Assembly (NCBI RefSeq): GCF_943193015.1
Contig: NZ_CALPCM010000005.1
Coordinates: forward strand, 1-64,000
DNA from: Hominisplanchenecus_A murintestinalis
GTDB taxonomy: Bacteria > Bacillota > Clostridia > Lachnospirales > Lachnospiraceae
Direction of reading: 5' to 3'
Length of the DNA stretch: 64,000 nt
Shown: positions 30,218 to 39,407 of the stretch, piece after piece
How positions within the stretch are numbered: the stretch's first letter is position 1
How the letters are laid out: each line of letters opens with the position of its first letter
Notes under the pieces: generated by a model
Database searches by the model: none
What the model saw: only the letters and a program-made list of their open reading frames with translations
What the model was told of the DNA's origin: nothing
Position numbers and translations under genes: made by a program

Positions 30218-32284
30218 ATGGCTAAATATCTGGTGATTGTGGAGTCACCGACGAAAGTAAAGACAATCAAGAAATTTCTGGGCGCCAATTATGAGGTGGC
30301 GGCTTCTAACGGGCATGTGCGGGATTTGCCAAAAAGCCAGCTTGGAATTGATGTGGAGAAGGATTATGAGCCGAAGTACATCACCATCCGGGGAAAAGGA
30401 GATATTCTGGCCGCACTCCGTAAGTCTGCGAAAAAAGCGGACAAAGTGTTTCTGGCGACTGACCCTGACCGGGAGGGCGAGGCAATTTCATGGCATCTGT
30501 CAAAAGCGTTGAAGTTAGAGGAAAAGAGCATTAACCGTATCACATTTAATGAGATTACAAAAAGTGCGGTGAAGGATTCGCTGAAGCATCCGCGGAAGCT
30601 GGATGTGGATTTAGTGGATGCCCAGCAGGCGAGGAGAATCCTGGATCGTATGGTGGGATACCGAATCAGCCCTGTGTTGTGGGCGAAGGTGAAAAGAGGG
30701 CTGAGCGCCGGGCGGGTGCAGTCCGTGGCTTTGCGGCTGATTGCCGACAGAGAAGAGGAAATTAATGCATTTATCCCGGAAGAATATTGGACGATGGATG
30801 CTGTTTTCCAGGTGCCGGGCGAGAAGAAACCGTTGCTTGCGAAGTTCTACGGGACGGATAAACAGAAAGTGCAGATTCATTCCAGGGAAGAGCTGGACAG
30901 GATTTTGAAGGAACTGGAGGGCGCAGAATATCGTATCCTTGATGTGAAAAAAGGTGAGAGGGTGAAGAAAGCGCCTGTTCCGTTTACAACCAGTACGCTG
31001 CAGCAGGAAGCGTCTAAAGTATTGAATTTTTCTACACAGAAGACTATGCGGATAGCCCAGCAGCTTTATGAGGGAATTGACATTAAAGGGAATGGGACAG
31101 TAGGTCTTATCACTTATTTAAGAACGGATTCTACGCGTATTTCCGAGGAAGCAGACCATGCTGCAAGGGAGTTTGTGAAACAGCAGTACGGCAGTGAGTA
31201 TGCCGCTGAGCCGCAGCCGGAGAAGAAAAGCGGGAAGAAAATCCAGGATGCCCATGAGGCAATACGCCCTTCCGATGTGACCAGGACTCCATTCAACATA
31301 AAGGAGTCTATGAGCCGTGATCAATACCGTTTGTATCAGCTGATCTGGAAGCGGTTTCTTGCAAGCCGCATGGAGAATGCCCGTTATGAGACGACTTCGG
31401 TGAAAATCGGGGCGGGGAATTATCGGTTTACCGTGTCTGCATCCAAGCTGGTGTTTGACGGATTCATGAATGTTTATGTGCAGGATGGCGACGAGGAGAA
31501 GTCAGGGAATGTGCTGATAAAAGGACTTGAGACAGATACACAGCTGATATTGAAAGAGTTTGAAAACAAACAGCATTTTACGCAGCCATCCGCTCACTAT
31601 ACAGAGGCGGCGCTTGTAAAAACCCTGGAGGAGCTGGGAATTGGCAGGCCGAGTACTTATGCACCTACAATTACGACAATTATCAACAGGCGTTATGTGG
31701 CGAAAGAAAATAAGAACCTGTATATTACAGAGCTGGGAGAAGTAGTCAACAGCATCATGCTCCAGGCATTTCCGAGTATTGTGGACGTAAATTTTACGGC
31801 TAATATGGAATCGCTGCTGGACAAGGTAGAGGAAGGCGTAGTGAACTGGAAAACAGTGGTCCGGAACTTTTATCCCGATTTAGATGAGGCGGTCTGTAAC
31901 GCAGAAAAAGAATTGGAACAGGTGAAGCTGGAAGATGAAGTTACGGATGTTGTCTGTGAAGAGTGCGGCCGGAATATGGTAATTAAATATGGACCTCATG
32001 GGCGTTTTCTGGCGTGTCCGGGGTTTCCGGAATGCCGGAATACAAAGCCATATCTTGAGAAAATCGGGGTTTCCTGTCCAAAGTGCGGAAAAGAGATTGT
32101 ACTTCGAAAGACGAAAAAGGGCAGAAAATATTATGGGTGTGAGGACAATCCCGAATGTGATTTTATGGCGTGGCAGAAGCCTTCTGGAAAGAAATGTCCT
32201 GAGTGCGGGAACATTATGCTGGAAAAAGGAAACAAGCTGGTATGTGCAGATCAGGCTTGCGGATACACAGAAAAAAAACAGTAA
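30218..32284 (+). CDS. topA: DNA topoisomerase I
   Basis: This type IA enzyme relaxes negative supercoils by single-strand passage. The TOPRIM domain (MAKYLVIVESPTKVKTI, with DPDREGEAISWH) and the active-site region ITYLRTDST with Tyr near residue 300 are intact. The C-terminus carries three four-cysteine zinc elements (CEECG...CPGFPEC, CPKCG...CEDNPEC, CPECG...CADQAC), a full-length arrangement at 688 residues. GGAGG precedes the ATG; an upstream in-frame ATG at 30191 overlaps the dprA stop and lacks a site. Confidence 0.97.
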   Translation: MAKYLVIVESPTKVKTIKKFLGANYEVAASNGHVRDLPKSQLGIDVEKDYEPKYITIRGKGDILAALRKSAKKADKVFLATDPDREGEAISWHLSKALKLEEKSINRITFNEITKSAVKDSLKHPRKLDVDLVDAQQARRILDRMVGYRISPVLWAKVKRGLSAGRVQSVALRLIADREEEINAFIPEEYWTMDAVFQVPGEKKPLLAKFYGTDKQKVQIHSREELDRILKELEGAEYRILDVKKGERVKKAPVPFTTSTLQQEASKVLNFSTQKTMRIAQQLYEGIDIKGNGTVGLITYLRTDSTRISEEADHAAREFVKQQYGSEYAAEPQPEKKSGKKIQDAHEAIRPSDVTRTPFNIKESMSRDQYRLYQLIWKRFLASRMENARYETTSVKIGAGNYRFTVSASKLVFDGFMNVYVQDGDEEKSGNVLIKGLETDTQLILKEFENKQHFTQPSAHYTEAALVKTLEELGIGRPSTYAPTITTIINRRYVAKENKNLYITELGEVVNSIMLQAFPSIVDVNFTANMESLLDKVEEGVVNWKTVVRNFYPDLDEAVCNAEKELEQVKLEDEVTDVVCEECGRNMVIKYGPHGRFLACPGFPECRNTKPYLEKIGVSCPKCGKEIVLRKTKKGRKYYGCEDNPECDFMAWQKPSGKKCPECGNIMLEKGNKLVCADQACGYTEKKQ

Positions 32285-32326
32285 GCATGTAAATGTTAAA
32301 ACAATAAGAATTTTTACTTTTTCCTG

Positions 32327-32355
32327 TTGAAATTCTGACAACTGTATGATAGTAT
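32327..32355 (+). promoter_or_regulatory. Promoter of codY
   Basis: TTGAAA (32327-32332), 17 bases, TAGTAT (32350-32355). The spacer contains a loose match to a CodY box, so autoregulation is possible but not supported by sequence alone. Confidence 0.5.
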
Positions 32356-32428
32356 TTTAGTTGACATGAAATAAAAATTATTAAAATAATGTCAGCTTTG
32401 AGACAGAGTGGACAGGTCAGGAGGAGAC

Positions 32429-33214
32429 ATGAGCGTACAATTACTTGATAAGACCAGAAAAATCAACAAGCTTTTGCACAACAACAATTCAAGCAAGGTC
32501 GTTTTCAACGATATTTGTGAAGTGCTGACTGAGATTCTGGATTCAAATATTCTGGTAATCAGCAGAAAAGGGAAAGTTTTGGGTGTAAGCTTGTGCGAAG
32601 GTGTGGAGGAAATTAAAGAACTCATCGAAGACAAGGTGGGCGGCCATATCGACGCTATGCTGAATGAAAGGCTTCTGGGAGTACTATCAACGAAAGAGAA
32701 TGTGAATTTGGAAACACTCGGTTTTGTGGGGGACGGAGTTAAGAAGTATCAGGCAATTATCAATCCAATTGATATTGCCGGAGAACGTCTGGGTACTGTG
32801 TTTATGTATAAGTGCAATAGCCAGTATGATATTGATGATATTATTTTGTGTGAGTATGGCACTACGGTAGTCGGGTTGGAAATGATGCGTTCCGTACATG
32901 AGGAAAATGCGGAAGAGAACAGAAAGATACAGATTGTGAAATCTGCAATCGGTACGTTATCGTTTTCAGAACTGGAGGCAATTGTCCATATCTTTGATGA
33001 ATTGGATGGCACGGAAGGAATCCTGGTTGCCAGCAAGATTGCAGACAGGGTGGGCATTACCCGATCGGTAATTGTTAATGCACTTAGAAAGTTTGAGAGT
33101 GCAGGTGTGATAGAATCCCGTTCGTCGGGTATGAAAGGTACTTACATCAAAGTTATTAATGACGTAGTATTTGATGAACTGGAAGAAATAAAGAAGCAAA
33201 AAATTAAAAATTAA
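32429..33214 (+). CDS. codY: Global nutritional repressor CodY
   Basis: CodY senses branched-chain amino acids and GTP and represses amino-acid, transport and adaptation genes. The 261-residue chain has the N-terminal GAF-like effector domain (MSVQLLDKTRKINKLL through about 150) and the C-terminal winged helix (ASKIADRVGITRSVIVNALR, ESAGVIESRSSGMKGTYI). AGGAGG lies six bases before the ATG; the frame could extend seven codons upstream without a site. It lies between topA and groES and is monocistronic, with a terminator at 33229. Confidence 0.97.
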   Translation: MSVQLLDKTRKINKLLHNNNSSKVVFNDICEVLTEILDSNILVISRKGKVLGVSLCEGVEEIKELIEDKVGGHIDAMLNERLLGVLSTKENVNLETLGFVGDGVKKYQAIINPIDIAGERLGTVFMYKCNSQYDIDDIILCEYGTTVVGLEMMRSVHEENAEENRKIQIVKSAIGTLSFSELEAIVHIFDELDGTEGILVASKIADRVGITRSVIVNALRKFESAGVIESRSSGMKGTYIKVINDVVFDELEEIKKQKIKN

Positions 33215-33228
33215 TTTGGAAAAAATGT

Positions 33229-33278
33229 ATCCCTGCTTTTTTATGAAGAAAAATCTTATAAAAGGGCAGGGATTTTTT
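33229..33278 (+). terminator. codY terminator
   Basis: ATCCCTGC (33229-33236) pairs with GCAGGGAT (33266-33273), followed by TTTTTT. The loop contains further A/T pairing. Confidence 0.75.
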
Positions 33279-33447
33279 CGGAATGGTTAAGTACGCAGGT
33301 AAGAAATTCGCTTGACTGTATGCGGGAGCTGCCTGATGTATGATGTATAAAAAAACTATAAAATTATAAAAATGAGAAAACAGAAGAAAAAGTTAGCATA
33401 AAAGAGGAAAAGCGGGATAAATTTAAAATAGGCAGAAGTATTTGCGG

Positions 33448-33514
33448 TTGCACATTTTAATTTTTTTCTCTATTATAATTGCAATGGTTAGCACTCAACA
33501 AAAGTGAGTGCTAA
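33448..33514 (+). promoter_or_regulatory. groESL promoter and CIRCE operator
   Basis: TTGCAC (33448-33453), 17 bases, TATTAT (33471-33476). CIRCE follows at 33488-33514 with perfect arms TTAGCACTC and GAGTGCTAA around 9 bases. This is the HrcA operator; HrcA itself is not encoded in the window. The 170 bases between the codY terminator and this promoter show nothing else I can name. Confidence 0.97.
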
Positions 33515-33557
33515 TAAACTCAAAAACCTGATAATTAAATTAAGGAGGCGTCATACG

Positions 33558-33842
33558 ATGAAATTAGTACCTTTAGGTGACAGAGTTGTATTAAAACAGT
33601 TTGAGGCAGAAGAAACGACGAAATCAGGAATCATCCTGGCAAGCAAATCCCAGGAGAAACCTCAGGAAGCAGAAGTTGTGGCTGTAGGACCTGGCGGAAT
33701 GGTTGATGGTAAAGCAGTGGCTATGCAGGTAAAACCGGGCGATAAAGTTATTTATTCCAAATATGCGGGAAATGAAGTGAAGCTGGAAGACGAAGAGTAT
33801 ATTATCGTAAAACAAAATGATATTTTAGCAATTGTAGAATAA
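33558..33842 (+). CDS. groES: Co-chaperonin GroES
   Basis: GroES caps the GroEL folding chamber. The 94-residue chain has MKLVPLGDRVVLKQ, the mobile loop EAEETTKSGIILAS, and VGPGG, plus the late YIIVKQNDILAIVE. AAGGAGG precedes the ATG. Under CIRCE/HrcA control with groEL. Confidence 0.98.
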   Translation: MKLVPLGDRVVLKQFEAEETTKSGIILASKSQEKPQEAEVVAVGPGGMVDGKAVAMQVKPGDKVIYSKYAGNEVKLEDEEYIIVKQNDILAIVE

Positions 33843-33860
33843 TAGAGGAGGCAGAACATC

Positions 33861-35483
33861 ATGGCAAAGGAAATTAAATACGGCGCAGAAGCAAGAGCAG
33901 CCTTAGAGGCCGGAGTTGACAAGTTGGCAGATACCGTAAAAGTAACACTGGGACCAAAAGGAAGGAACGTGGTGCTCGACAAGCAGTTCGGCACACCGCT
34001 TATTACAAATGACGGCGTTACGATTGCAAAAGAGATTGAGCTGGAAGACGCATTTGAAAATATGGGTGCGCAGCTGGTAAAAGAGGTTGCTACTAAGACA
34101 AATGACGTAGCCGGGGACGGGACAACCACGGCGACGGTATTGGCGCAGGCTATGATTCATGAAGGGATGAAAAACCTGGCGGCAGGCGCGAACCCGATTA
34201 TTCTTCGCAAAGGAATGAAGAAAGCTACGGATGCAGCTGTGGAAGCCATTGCAGCCATGAGCAGCAAGGTAACAGGAAAGAATCAGATGGCGCGTGTTGC
34301 AGCAATTTCCGCCGGGGATGATGAAGTGGGCAATATGGTGGCAGATGCTATGGAAAAGGTTTCCAATGACGGCGTTATCACCATTGAAGAGTCCAAGACA
34401 ATGAAAACAGAGCTGGATTTAGTAGAAGGTATGCAGTTTGACAGAGGATATATTTCCGCATACATGGCAACAGATATGGAGAAGATGGAGGCAGTTCTTG
34501 AGGATCCATATATCTTGATTACAGATAAAAAGATTTCCAATATTCAGGAAATTCTGCCGCTTCTGGAGCAGATTGTGCAGTCCGGCAAGAAGCTTTTGAT
34601 TATCGCTGAGGATATTGAGGGCGAGGCTCTTACTACATTAATTCTGAATAAACTGCGCGGAACCTTCCAGGTAGTAGGCGTAAAAGCTCCTGGATATGGC
34701 GACAGAAGGAAAGAGATGCTTCAGGACATTGCAATCCTGACAGGCGGACAGGTGATTTCCGAGGAAGTGGGGCTGGAGCTGAAAGATGCGTCCATCGACC
34801 AGTTAGGACGTGCAAAATCTGTGAAAGTGCAGAAAGAAACCACAGTTATCGTAGATGGCATGGGTGATAAGAGTGAGATTCAGAACAGAATTGGCCAGAT
34901 TAAGGCAACAATTGAAAAGACCACTTCTGAGTTTGACAAAGAGAAACTCCAGGAAAGACTGGCGAAGCTGGCAGGCGGCGTAGCTGTTATTCGTGTGGGT
35001 GCTGCGACAGAGACTGAAATGAAAGAAGCGAAGCTTCGCATGGAAGATGCACTGAATGCAACGAGAGCGGCTGTAGAGGAAGGTATCGTATCCGGCGGTG
35101 GTTCTGCATACATTCATGCATCCAAGGAAGTAGCAAAACTGGTAGATACACTGGAGGGAGATGAGAAAACAGGCGCACGTGTGATTCTGAAAGCCCTGGA
35201 ATCCCCATTATACCAGATTGCAGCGAATGCAGGTCTGGAAGGTGCTGTGATTATCAATAAAGTAAAAGAATCACAGACAGGCGTAGGCTTTGACGCATAT
35301 AAAGAAACATATGTGGATATGGTAGAAGCAGGCATTCTTGATCCGGCAAAAGTGACAAGAAGCGCACTGCAGAATGCTACCAGTGTGGCTTCTACATTCC
35401 TTACCACAGAGTCTTGTGTGGCGAACATTAAGGAAGAAACTCCGGCAATGCCGGCAGGAAATCCGGGAATGGGAATGATGTAA
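33861..35483 (+). CDS. groEL: Chaperonin GroEL
   Basis: The 60-kDa chaperonin folds non-native proteins in an ATP-driven cycle with GroES. Typical blocks are VKVTLGPKGRNVVLDKQFG, the GDGTTTATVLAQ nucleotide-binding motif, RGYISAYMATD, and a Met/Gly-rich tail (NPGMGMM). At 540 residues it is full length. It lies 18 bases after groES in a two-gene operon. Confidence 0.98.
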   Translation: MAKEIKYGAEARAALEAGVDKLADTVKVTLGPKGRNVVLDKQFGTPLITNDGVTIAKEIELEDAFENMGAQLVKEVATKTNDVAGDGTTTATVLAQAMIHEGMKNLAAGANPIILRKGMKKATDAAVEAIAAMSSKVTGKNQMARVAAISAGDDEVGNMVADAMEKVSNDGVITIEESKTMKTELDLVEGMQFDRGYISAYMATDMEKMEAVLEDPYILITDKKISNIQEILPLLEQIVQSGKKLLIIAEDIEGEALTTLILNKLRGTFQVVGVKAPGYGDRRKEMLQDIAILTGGQVISEEVGLELKDASIDQLGRAKSVKVQKETTVIVDGMGDKSEIQNRIGQIKATIEKTTSEFDKEKLQERLAKLAGGVAVIRVGAATETEMKEAKLRMEDALNATRAAVEEGIVSGGGSAYIHASKEVAKLVDTLEGDEKTGARVILKALESPLYQIAANAGLEGAVIINKVKESQTGVGFDAYKETYVDMVEAGILDPAKVTRSALQNATSVASTFLTTESCVANIKEETPAMPAGNPGMGMM

Positions 35484-35506
35484 ACAATTGAGTTAAACAG
35501 TTATTG

Positions 35507-35579
35507 AGGGACTGTTGCAAAGTAGTTTTGGTGCACATAAAATATGTGTGGGGCCTGTACTATTTTTGCGGCAGTCCCT
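35507..35579 (+). repeat. 73-bp element with terminal inverted repeats
   Basis: AGGGACTG (35507-35514) and CAGTCCCT (35572-35579) are perfect inverted ends; extended pairing (GCAAA with TTTTTGC) gives a longer imperfect repeat. The inner sequence GACTGTTGCAAAGTAG resembles insertion-sequence ends with a TGTTGCAAA core. It could be a miniature transposon remnant or the groESL hairpin. No coding capacity. Confidence 0.5.
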
Positions 35580-35602
35580 TGTCAGATATAGGAGTAAAGC
35601 AG

Positions 35603-36289
35603 ATGGATGGAAAAACACGGAAAGAATTGATGAGAGAAGAGCGGGAAAAATTGCAGGGAATGCCTTTAAAAAAGAAGCTGGGGTATATATGGGATTATTA
35701 TAAGGCAGTTATTGGGGCGGCCGTGGTGTTGGTTTTCATTCTTTTTATTATTGCCCAGGCAGTAAAGGGCGCGGGGAAAACGATTGTTTTTTCGACGGCG
35801 TTGATAAATGCTGAGAAAGCGGGAGGCGTTGAAGTGCCGGAGCTGGGACGGGATTTTGCAGAATATATAAAGATAGACGAAAAAAAGGAAGAGGTTTCGT
35901 TTGATGATTCCTATCTAATGAATCCGGAACAGGGAGATACGATTACAATGGCAGCACAGACGAAGCTGATGGCGGCGATTCAGGCTGAGATGGTGGACGT
36001 GATGGTGATGCGGGAAGAAGTTTACAAGAGCTATCTGGCTTCCGGTGCTTTTATGCCGTTGGAGGAGGCGCTGGATGAAGAATTTTTGGAACAGCATAAG
36101 GATATGCTGGTTTTTGGAACAGTAGAAAACGATGCCGGGGAAAAGGCGTACGCTCTGAAATTTGAGAAAAACGAAAAATTGCGGGACGTATGTGGGAAGG
36201 GAACGATTTATTTCGCCGTGACTGCCCGGGCAGTACATCTGGAAAATGTGGAGAAATTTGTGGATTACCTGCTGCCCTATTCACAGTAA
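35603..36289 (+). CDS. Membrane-anchored protein of unknown function
   Basis: A charged cytoplasmic start (MDGKTRKELMREEREKLQ) precedes one transmembrane helix (about 37-58, VIGAAVVLVFILFIIAQAV) and an outer domain of about 165 residues with acidic and helical segments. AGGAG lies eight bases before the ATG; the frame is open further upstream through the inverted-repeat element but no start there is supported. I do not recognise a named family; the outer domain could loosely resemble solute-binding proteins. It is between groEL and the 36405 gene on the same strand. Confidence 0.65.
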   Translation: MDGKTRKELMREEREKLQGMPLKKKLGYIWDYYKAVIGAAVVLVFILFIIAQAVKGAGKTIVFSTALINAEKAGGVEVPELGRDFAEYIKIDEKKEEVSFDDSYLMNPEQGDTITMAAQTKLMAAIQAEMVDVMVMREEVYKSYLASGAFMPLEEALDEEFLEQHKDMLVFGTVENDAGEKAYALKFEKNEKLRDVCGKGTIYFAVTARAVHLENVEKFVDYLLPYSQ

Positions 36290-36355
36290 TAAATATCTGC
36301 GTTCCGGTATGACAAGATACAATCTGTGAACGGAAGAGGAAAGGGAGCCGGATGA

Positions 36356-36384
36356 TTGACGGTATAATGTGAAATGCGTATAAT
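36356..36384 (+). promoter_or_regulatory. Promoter of the 36405 gene
   Basis: TTGACG (36356-36361), 17 bases, TATAAT (36379-36384), about 20 bases before the start codon. Confidence 0.7.
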
Positions 36385-36404
36385 AAAGAAAAAGGAGGCA
36401 AAGC

Positions 36405-36911
36405 ATGAGTGATACATACAGAGAGCTTTTAGTAAAGAGAGAGCCGCAGCCGTCAGACAAGCTGCTGAAAGCGGGCCTGATTGTTTTGACGGTATTGGCA
36501 GCGGCAGCAGTGGTGCTGATAACGCCCTGGGCGGCAGTAGTGCTTTTGGGACTGTGTCTTTTTAATTATTTTAAATTTCCGTCATTCCGGCTGGAATTTG
36601 AATATCTTTATGTGAATGGGGAGCTGGATGTGGATAAAATTATGTCGCGTTCTACAAGGAAGCGGGCGGGCAGTTATGATATGGAGAAAATGGAATTGAT
36701 TGCGCGCTGGGATTCCCATGAGATGGATTATTACAGGAATGGACAAAAAGAAAAAGTAACGGATTTTTCATCAGGAAGGAAAGATGCCGATATTTATGCC
36801 ATGGTATATGGGAGTGAGAAAGGGACAGAAATCATTCTGTTTGAGCCGGATGAAGCCATCCTGCAGGATATTCAGCGGATAGCGCCCAGAAAAGTCCATA
36901 TTGGGAAATAG
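36405..36911 (+). CDS. Two-helix membrane protein, DUF6106-like
   Basis: A 168-residue protein with a short polar N-terminus (MSDTYRELLVKREPQ), two adjacent hydrophobic helices (about 20-60: AGLIVLTVLAAAAVVLITPW, AVVLLGLCLFNYF) and a cytoplasmic or external beta-rich tail (FEYLYVNGELDVDKI, through RIAPRKVHIGK). I believe it is the DUF6106 family common in Lachnospiraceae, function unknown. AAAGGAGG precedes the ATG and a consensus promoter lies just upstream, so it is an independent transcript. Confidence 0.7.
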   Translation: MSDTYRELLVKREPQPSDKLLKAGLIVLTVLAAAAVVLITPWAAVVLLGLCLFNYFKFPSFRLEFEYLYVNGELDVDKIMSRSTRKRAGSYDMEKMELIARWDSHEMDYYRNGQKEKVTDFSSGRKDADIYAMVYGSEKGTEIILFEPDEAILQDIQRIAPRKVHIGK

Positions 36912-36973
36912 AACGCGGGATTTCTGGTTTAAGTTGTGTGGCGGAACAGGTAGAAAATTGAAAAAACTTGGTG

Positions 36974-37002
36974 TTGACATGCCTTTTCGAATTTGATACA
37001 CT
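36974..37002 (+). promoter_or_regulatory. Promoter of guaB
   Basis: TTGACA (36974-36979), 17 bases, TACACT (36997-37002). Confidence 0.75.
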
Positions 37003-37054
37003 AAGGAAACTTACAATTACATAATACACTTTTAGAGAAAGAGAGGATATGGAA

Positions 37055-38509
37055 ATGGGTAGTATTATTGGTGAAGGCATTACATTCGATGACGTACTTT
37101 TAGTACCTGCGTATTCAGAAGTGATACCAAATCAGGTGGATTTGTCGACGATGCTGACAAAGACAGTAAAGCTGAATATTCCGATGATGAGCGCCGGGAT
37201 GGATACCGTTACGGAACACCGTATGGCTATCGCGATGGCCAGGCAGGGCGGCATCGGCATCATTCACAAGAATATGTCGATTGAAGCGCAGGCAGAAGAA
37301 GTAGACAAGGTAAAGCGTTCTGAAAATGGTGTGATCACAGACCCATTTTACTTATCGCCGGAGCATACGCTGGCAGATGCGAATGAACTGATGGCGAAGT
37401 TCCGGATTTCTGGCGTACCTATCACGGAAAATGGAAAGCTGGTAGGTATCATTACCAATCGTGATTTGAAGTTCGAAGAAGATTTCTCAAAGAAAATTAA
37501 AGACTGCATGACATCTGAAGGGCTGATTACCGCAAAAGTGGGAATTACGCTTGAGGAAGCAAAGAAAATTTTAGCGAGGGCAAGAAAAGAAAAGCTTCCG
37601 ATTGTCGATGATGAAAATAATCTGCGGGGTCTGATTACGATTAAGGACATCGAAAAGCAGATTAAATATCCGCTGTCAGCAAAGGATTCTCAGGGCAGGC
37701 TGCTCTGCGGCGCGGCAGTAGGAATTACCGCAAATGTTCTGGAGCGCGTAGCGGCGCTGGTAAAAGCGCATGTAGATGTTATCGTTCTTGACTCTGCACA
37801 CGGACATTCCGCGAATGTTATCCGCTGTGTGAAGATGATTAAGGAGAATTATCCGGAGCTTCCGGTCATTGCAGGAAATGTAGCGACAAAGGAGGCGACA
37901 AAGGCTCTGATTGAAGCCGGGGTAGACGCTGTAAAAGTGGGTATTGGGCCCGGCTCGATTTGTACGACCCGTGTAGTCGCAGGTATCGGTGTACCTCAGA
38001 TTTCAGCGATTATGGATTGCTATGAGGCAGCAAAGGAGTCTGGCGTTCCGATTATTGCGGACGGTGGCATCAAGTATTCTGGCGACATGACGAAAGCGAT
38101 TGCGGCCGGGGCGAATGTGTGTATGATGGGAAGCATGTTTGCGGGCTGTGATGAGAGCCCGGGAACTTTTGAGCTTTTCCAGGGAAGAAAATATAAGGTT
38201 TACCGCGGCATGGGATCTATCGCGGCGATGGAGAACGGCAGCAAGGACCGCTACTTCCAGACGGATGCGAAGAAACTGGTTCCAGAGGGCGTAGAGGGAC
38301 GCGTGGCTTACAAGGGAAGCGTAGAAGATACTGTATTCCAGTTAATCGGCGGGCTCCGCTCTGGTATGGGATACTGTGGGGCATTGGATATAGAGACGCT
38401 GAAAAAGACAGGAAGGTTTGTGAAGATTTCGGCGGCATCTTTGAAAGAATCCCACCCTCATGATATCCATATTACGAAAGAGGCGCCAAACTATAGCGTT
38501 GATGAGTAA
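37055..38509 (+). CDS. guaB: IMP dehydrogenase
   Basis: GuaB oxidises IMP to XMP, the committed step to guanine nucleotides. The TIM barrel (EGITFDDVLLVPAYSEV, SAGMDTVTEHRMAIAMARQGG in part) is interrupted by paired CBS domains (about 95-210). The catalytic cysteine is C303 in GSICTTR, and the GGIKYSGDMTKAIAAGA and GMGSIAAM motifs are intact. Two ATGs are possible; the second (37055, MGSIIGEG) is the one with proper spacing to GAGAGGA. Own promoter; a terminator follows at 38571. Confidence 0.97.
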   Translation: MGSIIGEGITFDDVLLVPAYSEVIPNQVDLSTMLTKTVKLNIPMMSAGMDTVTEHRMAIAMARQGGIGIIHKNMSIEAQAEEVDKVKRSENGVITDPFYLSPEHTLADANELMAKFRISGVPITENGKLVGIITNRDLKFEEDFSKKIKDCMTSEGLITAKVGITLEEAKKILARARKEKLPIVDDENNLRGLITIKDIEKQIKYPLSAKDSQGRLLCGAAVGITANVLERVAALVKAHVDVIVLDSAHGHSANVIRCVKMIKENYPELPVIAGNVATKEATKALIEAGVDAVKVGIGPGSICTTRVVAGIGVPQISAIMDCYEAAKESGVPIIADGGIKYSGDMTKAIAAGANVCMMGSMFAGCDESPGTFELFQGRKYKVYRGMGSIAAMENGSKDRYFQTDAKKLVPEGVEGRVAYKGSVEDTVFQLIGGLRSGMGYCGALDIETLKKTGRFVKISAASLKESHPHDIHITKEAPNYSVDE

Positions 38510-38570
38510 GATATATCGTTCGCAGCAGCCCTGAGATCATGGACTTGGTTTGCTGTCTGTGTGAATAGAG

Positions 38571-38601
38571 AGAAGAGTTCCGCAAAGCGGGGCTCTTTCT
38601 T
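38571..38601 (+). terminator. guaB terminator
   Basis: AAGAGTTCCGC (38573-38583) pairs with GCGGGGCTCTT (38587-38597) allowing G-U pairs, followed by TCTT. Confidence 0.65.
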
Positions 38602-38660
38602 CATAGCTATCCGGCCTTTGGGCAGGGTGAGTTTTTGCAAAATATAAGGATGGACGGCAG

Positions 38661-39407
38661 ATGAGCGAGGAGAGATACAGAACAGACGAAACTGCGCGCA
38701 GGAGAGGAAGACGGAGAAAGCGCATGACAAAGGAAGAGAGAAAAAGGCAGATTGCCAAACGCGTGGCAGCGGTTGGCGGAGGAATTGCAGCAGTGACAGT
38801 GATAGCGGCAGCTATTTTCTGGTTTCGGGGAGGAAGCTCGATGCCTGTGGCGAGGCGGAATTACGGAGAATATGATATCGGAAATCCTACCAGGCAGGTG
38901 GAAAGACCGGAGCTGGACGTACAGCTTTTGACAGTGAATGAGTATTCCCGGCCGGGGACGCCTGCCGATCAGATACGGAGCGTGGTTGTCCACTATACGG
39001 CAAATCCGGGCAGTACGGCGCAGAATAACAGGGATTATTTCGAAAATCTGAAAGATACACAGGAGACGAAGGTGAGCAGCAATTTCATCGTAGGGCTGGA
39101 AGGAGAGATTATCCAGTGTGTGCCCACCGCGGAAGTGGCATATGCGTCCAATAGCCGGAATCATGACAGTGTTTCGATTGAATGCTGCCATCCGGATGAG
39201 ACAGGAAAGTTTGAGGATGCTACGTATCAGTCGCTGGTGGAGCTGGTGGCGTTTCTGTGTGGGAAATTTGATTTGGGGATGGATGATATCATCCGGCACT
39301 ATGATGTCACAGGGAAGGAATGCCCAAAATATTTCGTAGATTATGAGGATGAATGGGAGGCCTTTAAACATGATGTGGCAAAGTATATTCAGGAGAATGG
39401 AAAATAG
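38661..39407 (+). CDS. Membrane-anchored N-acetylmuramoyl-L-alanine amidase
   Basis: A 248-residue wall hydrolase with a very basic cytoplasmic N-terminus (RRRGRRRKRMTKEERKRQ), one signal-anchor helix (about 35-56) and an Amidase_2 domain outside. Zinc ligands are H111 (VVVHYTANPG), H213 (IIRHYDVTG) and C221 (KECPKYF); E174 in VSIECC is the acid. Unlike the endolysin at 274 it is a chromosomal, tethered enzyme and lacks the SH3 tail. Its stop is directly followed by the ATG of the methyltransferase gene, so the two are co-transcribed; a link between their roles is not obvious. Confidence 0.88.
   Translation: MSEERYRTDETARRRGRRRKRMTKEERKRQIAKRVAAVGGGIAAVTVIAAAIFWFRGGSSMPVARRNYGEYDIGNPTRQVERPELDVQLLTVNEYSRPGTPADQIRSVVVHYTANPGSTAQNNRDYFENLKDTQETKVSSNFIVGLEGEIIQCVPTAEVAYASNSRNHDSVSIECCHPDETGKFEDATYQSLVELVAFLCGKFDLGMDDIIRHYDVTGKECPKYFVDYEDEWEAFKHDVAKYIQENGK

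Noticed and set aside
32327..32355. CodY box in the codY promoter
   Set aside because: About 10 of 15 consensus positions by eye, which is expected by chance in AT-rich DNA.
35504..35602. Upstream extension of the anchored protein at 35603
   Set aside because: Extension reads through the inverted-repeat element and has no ribosome binding site.
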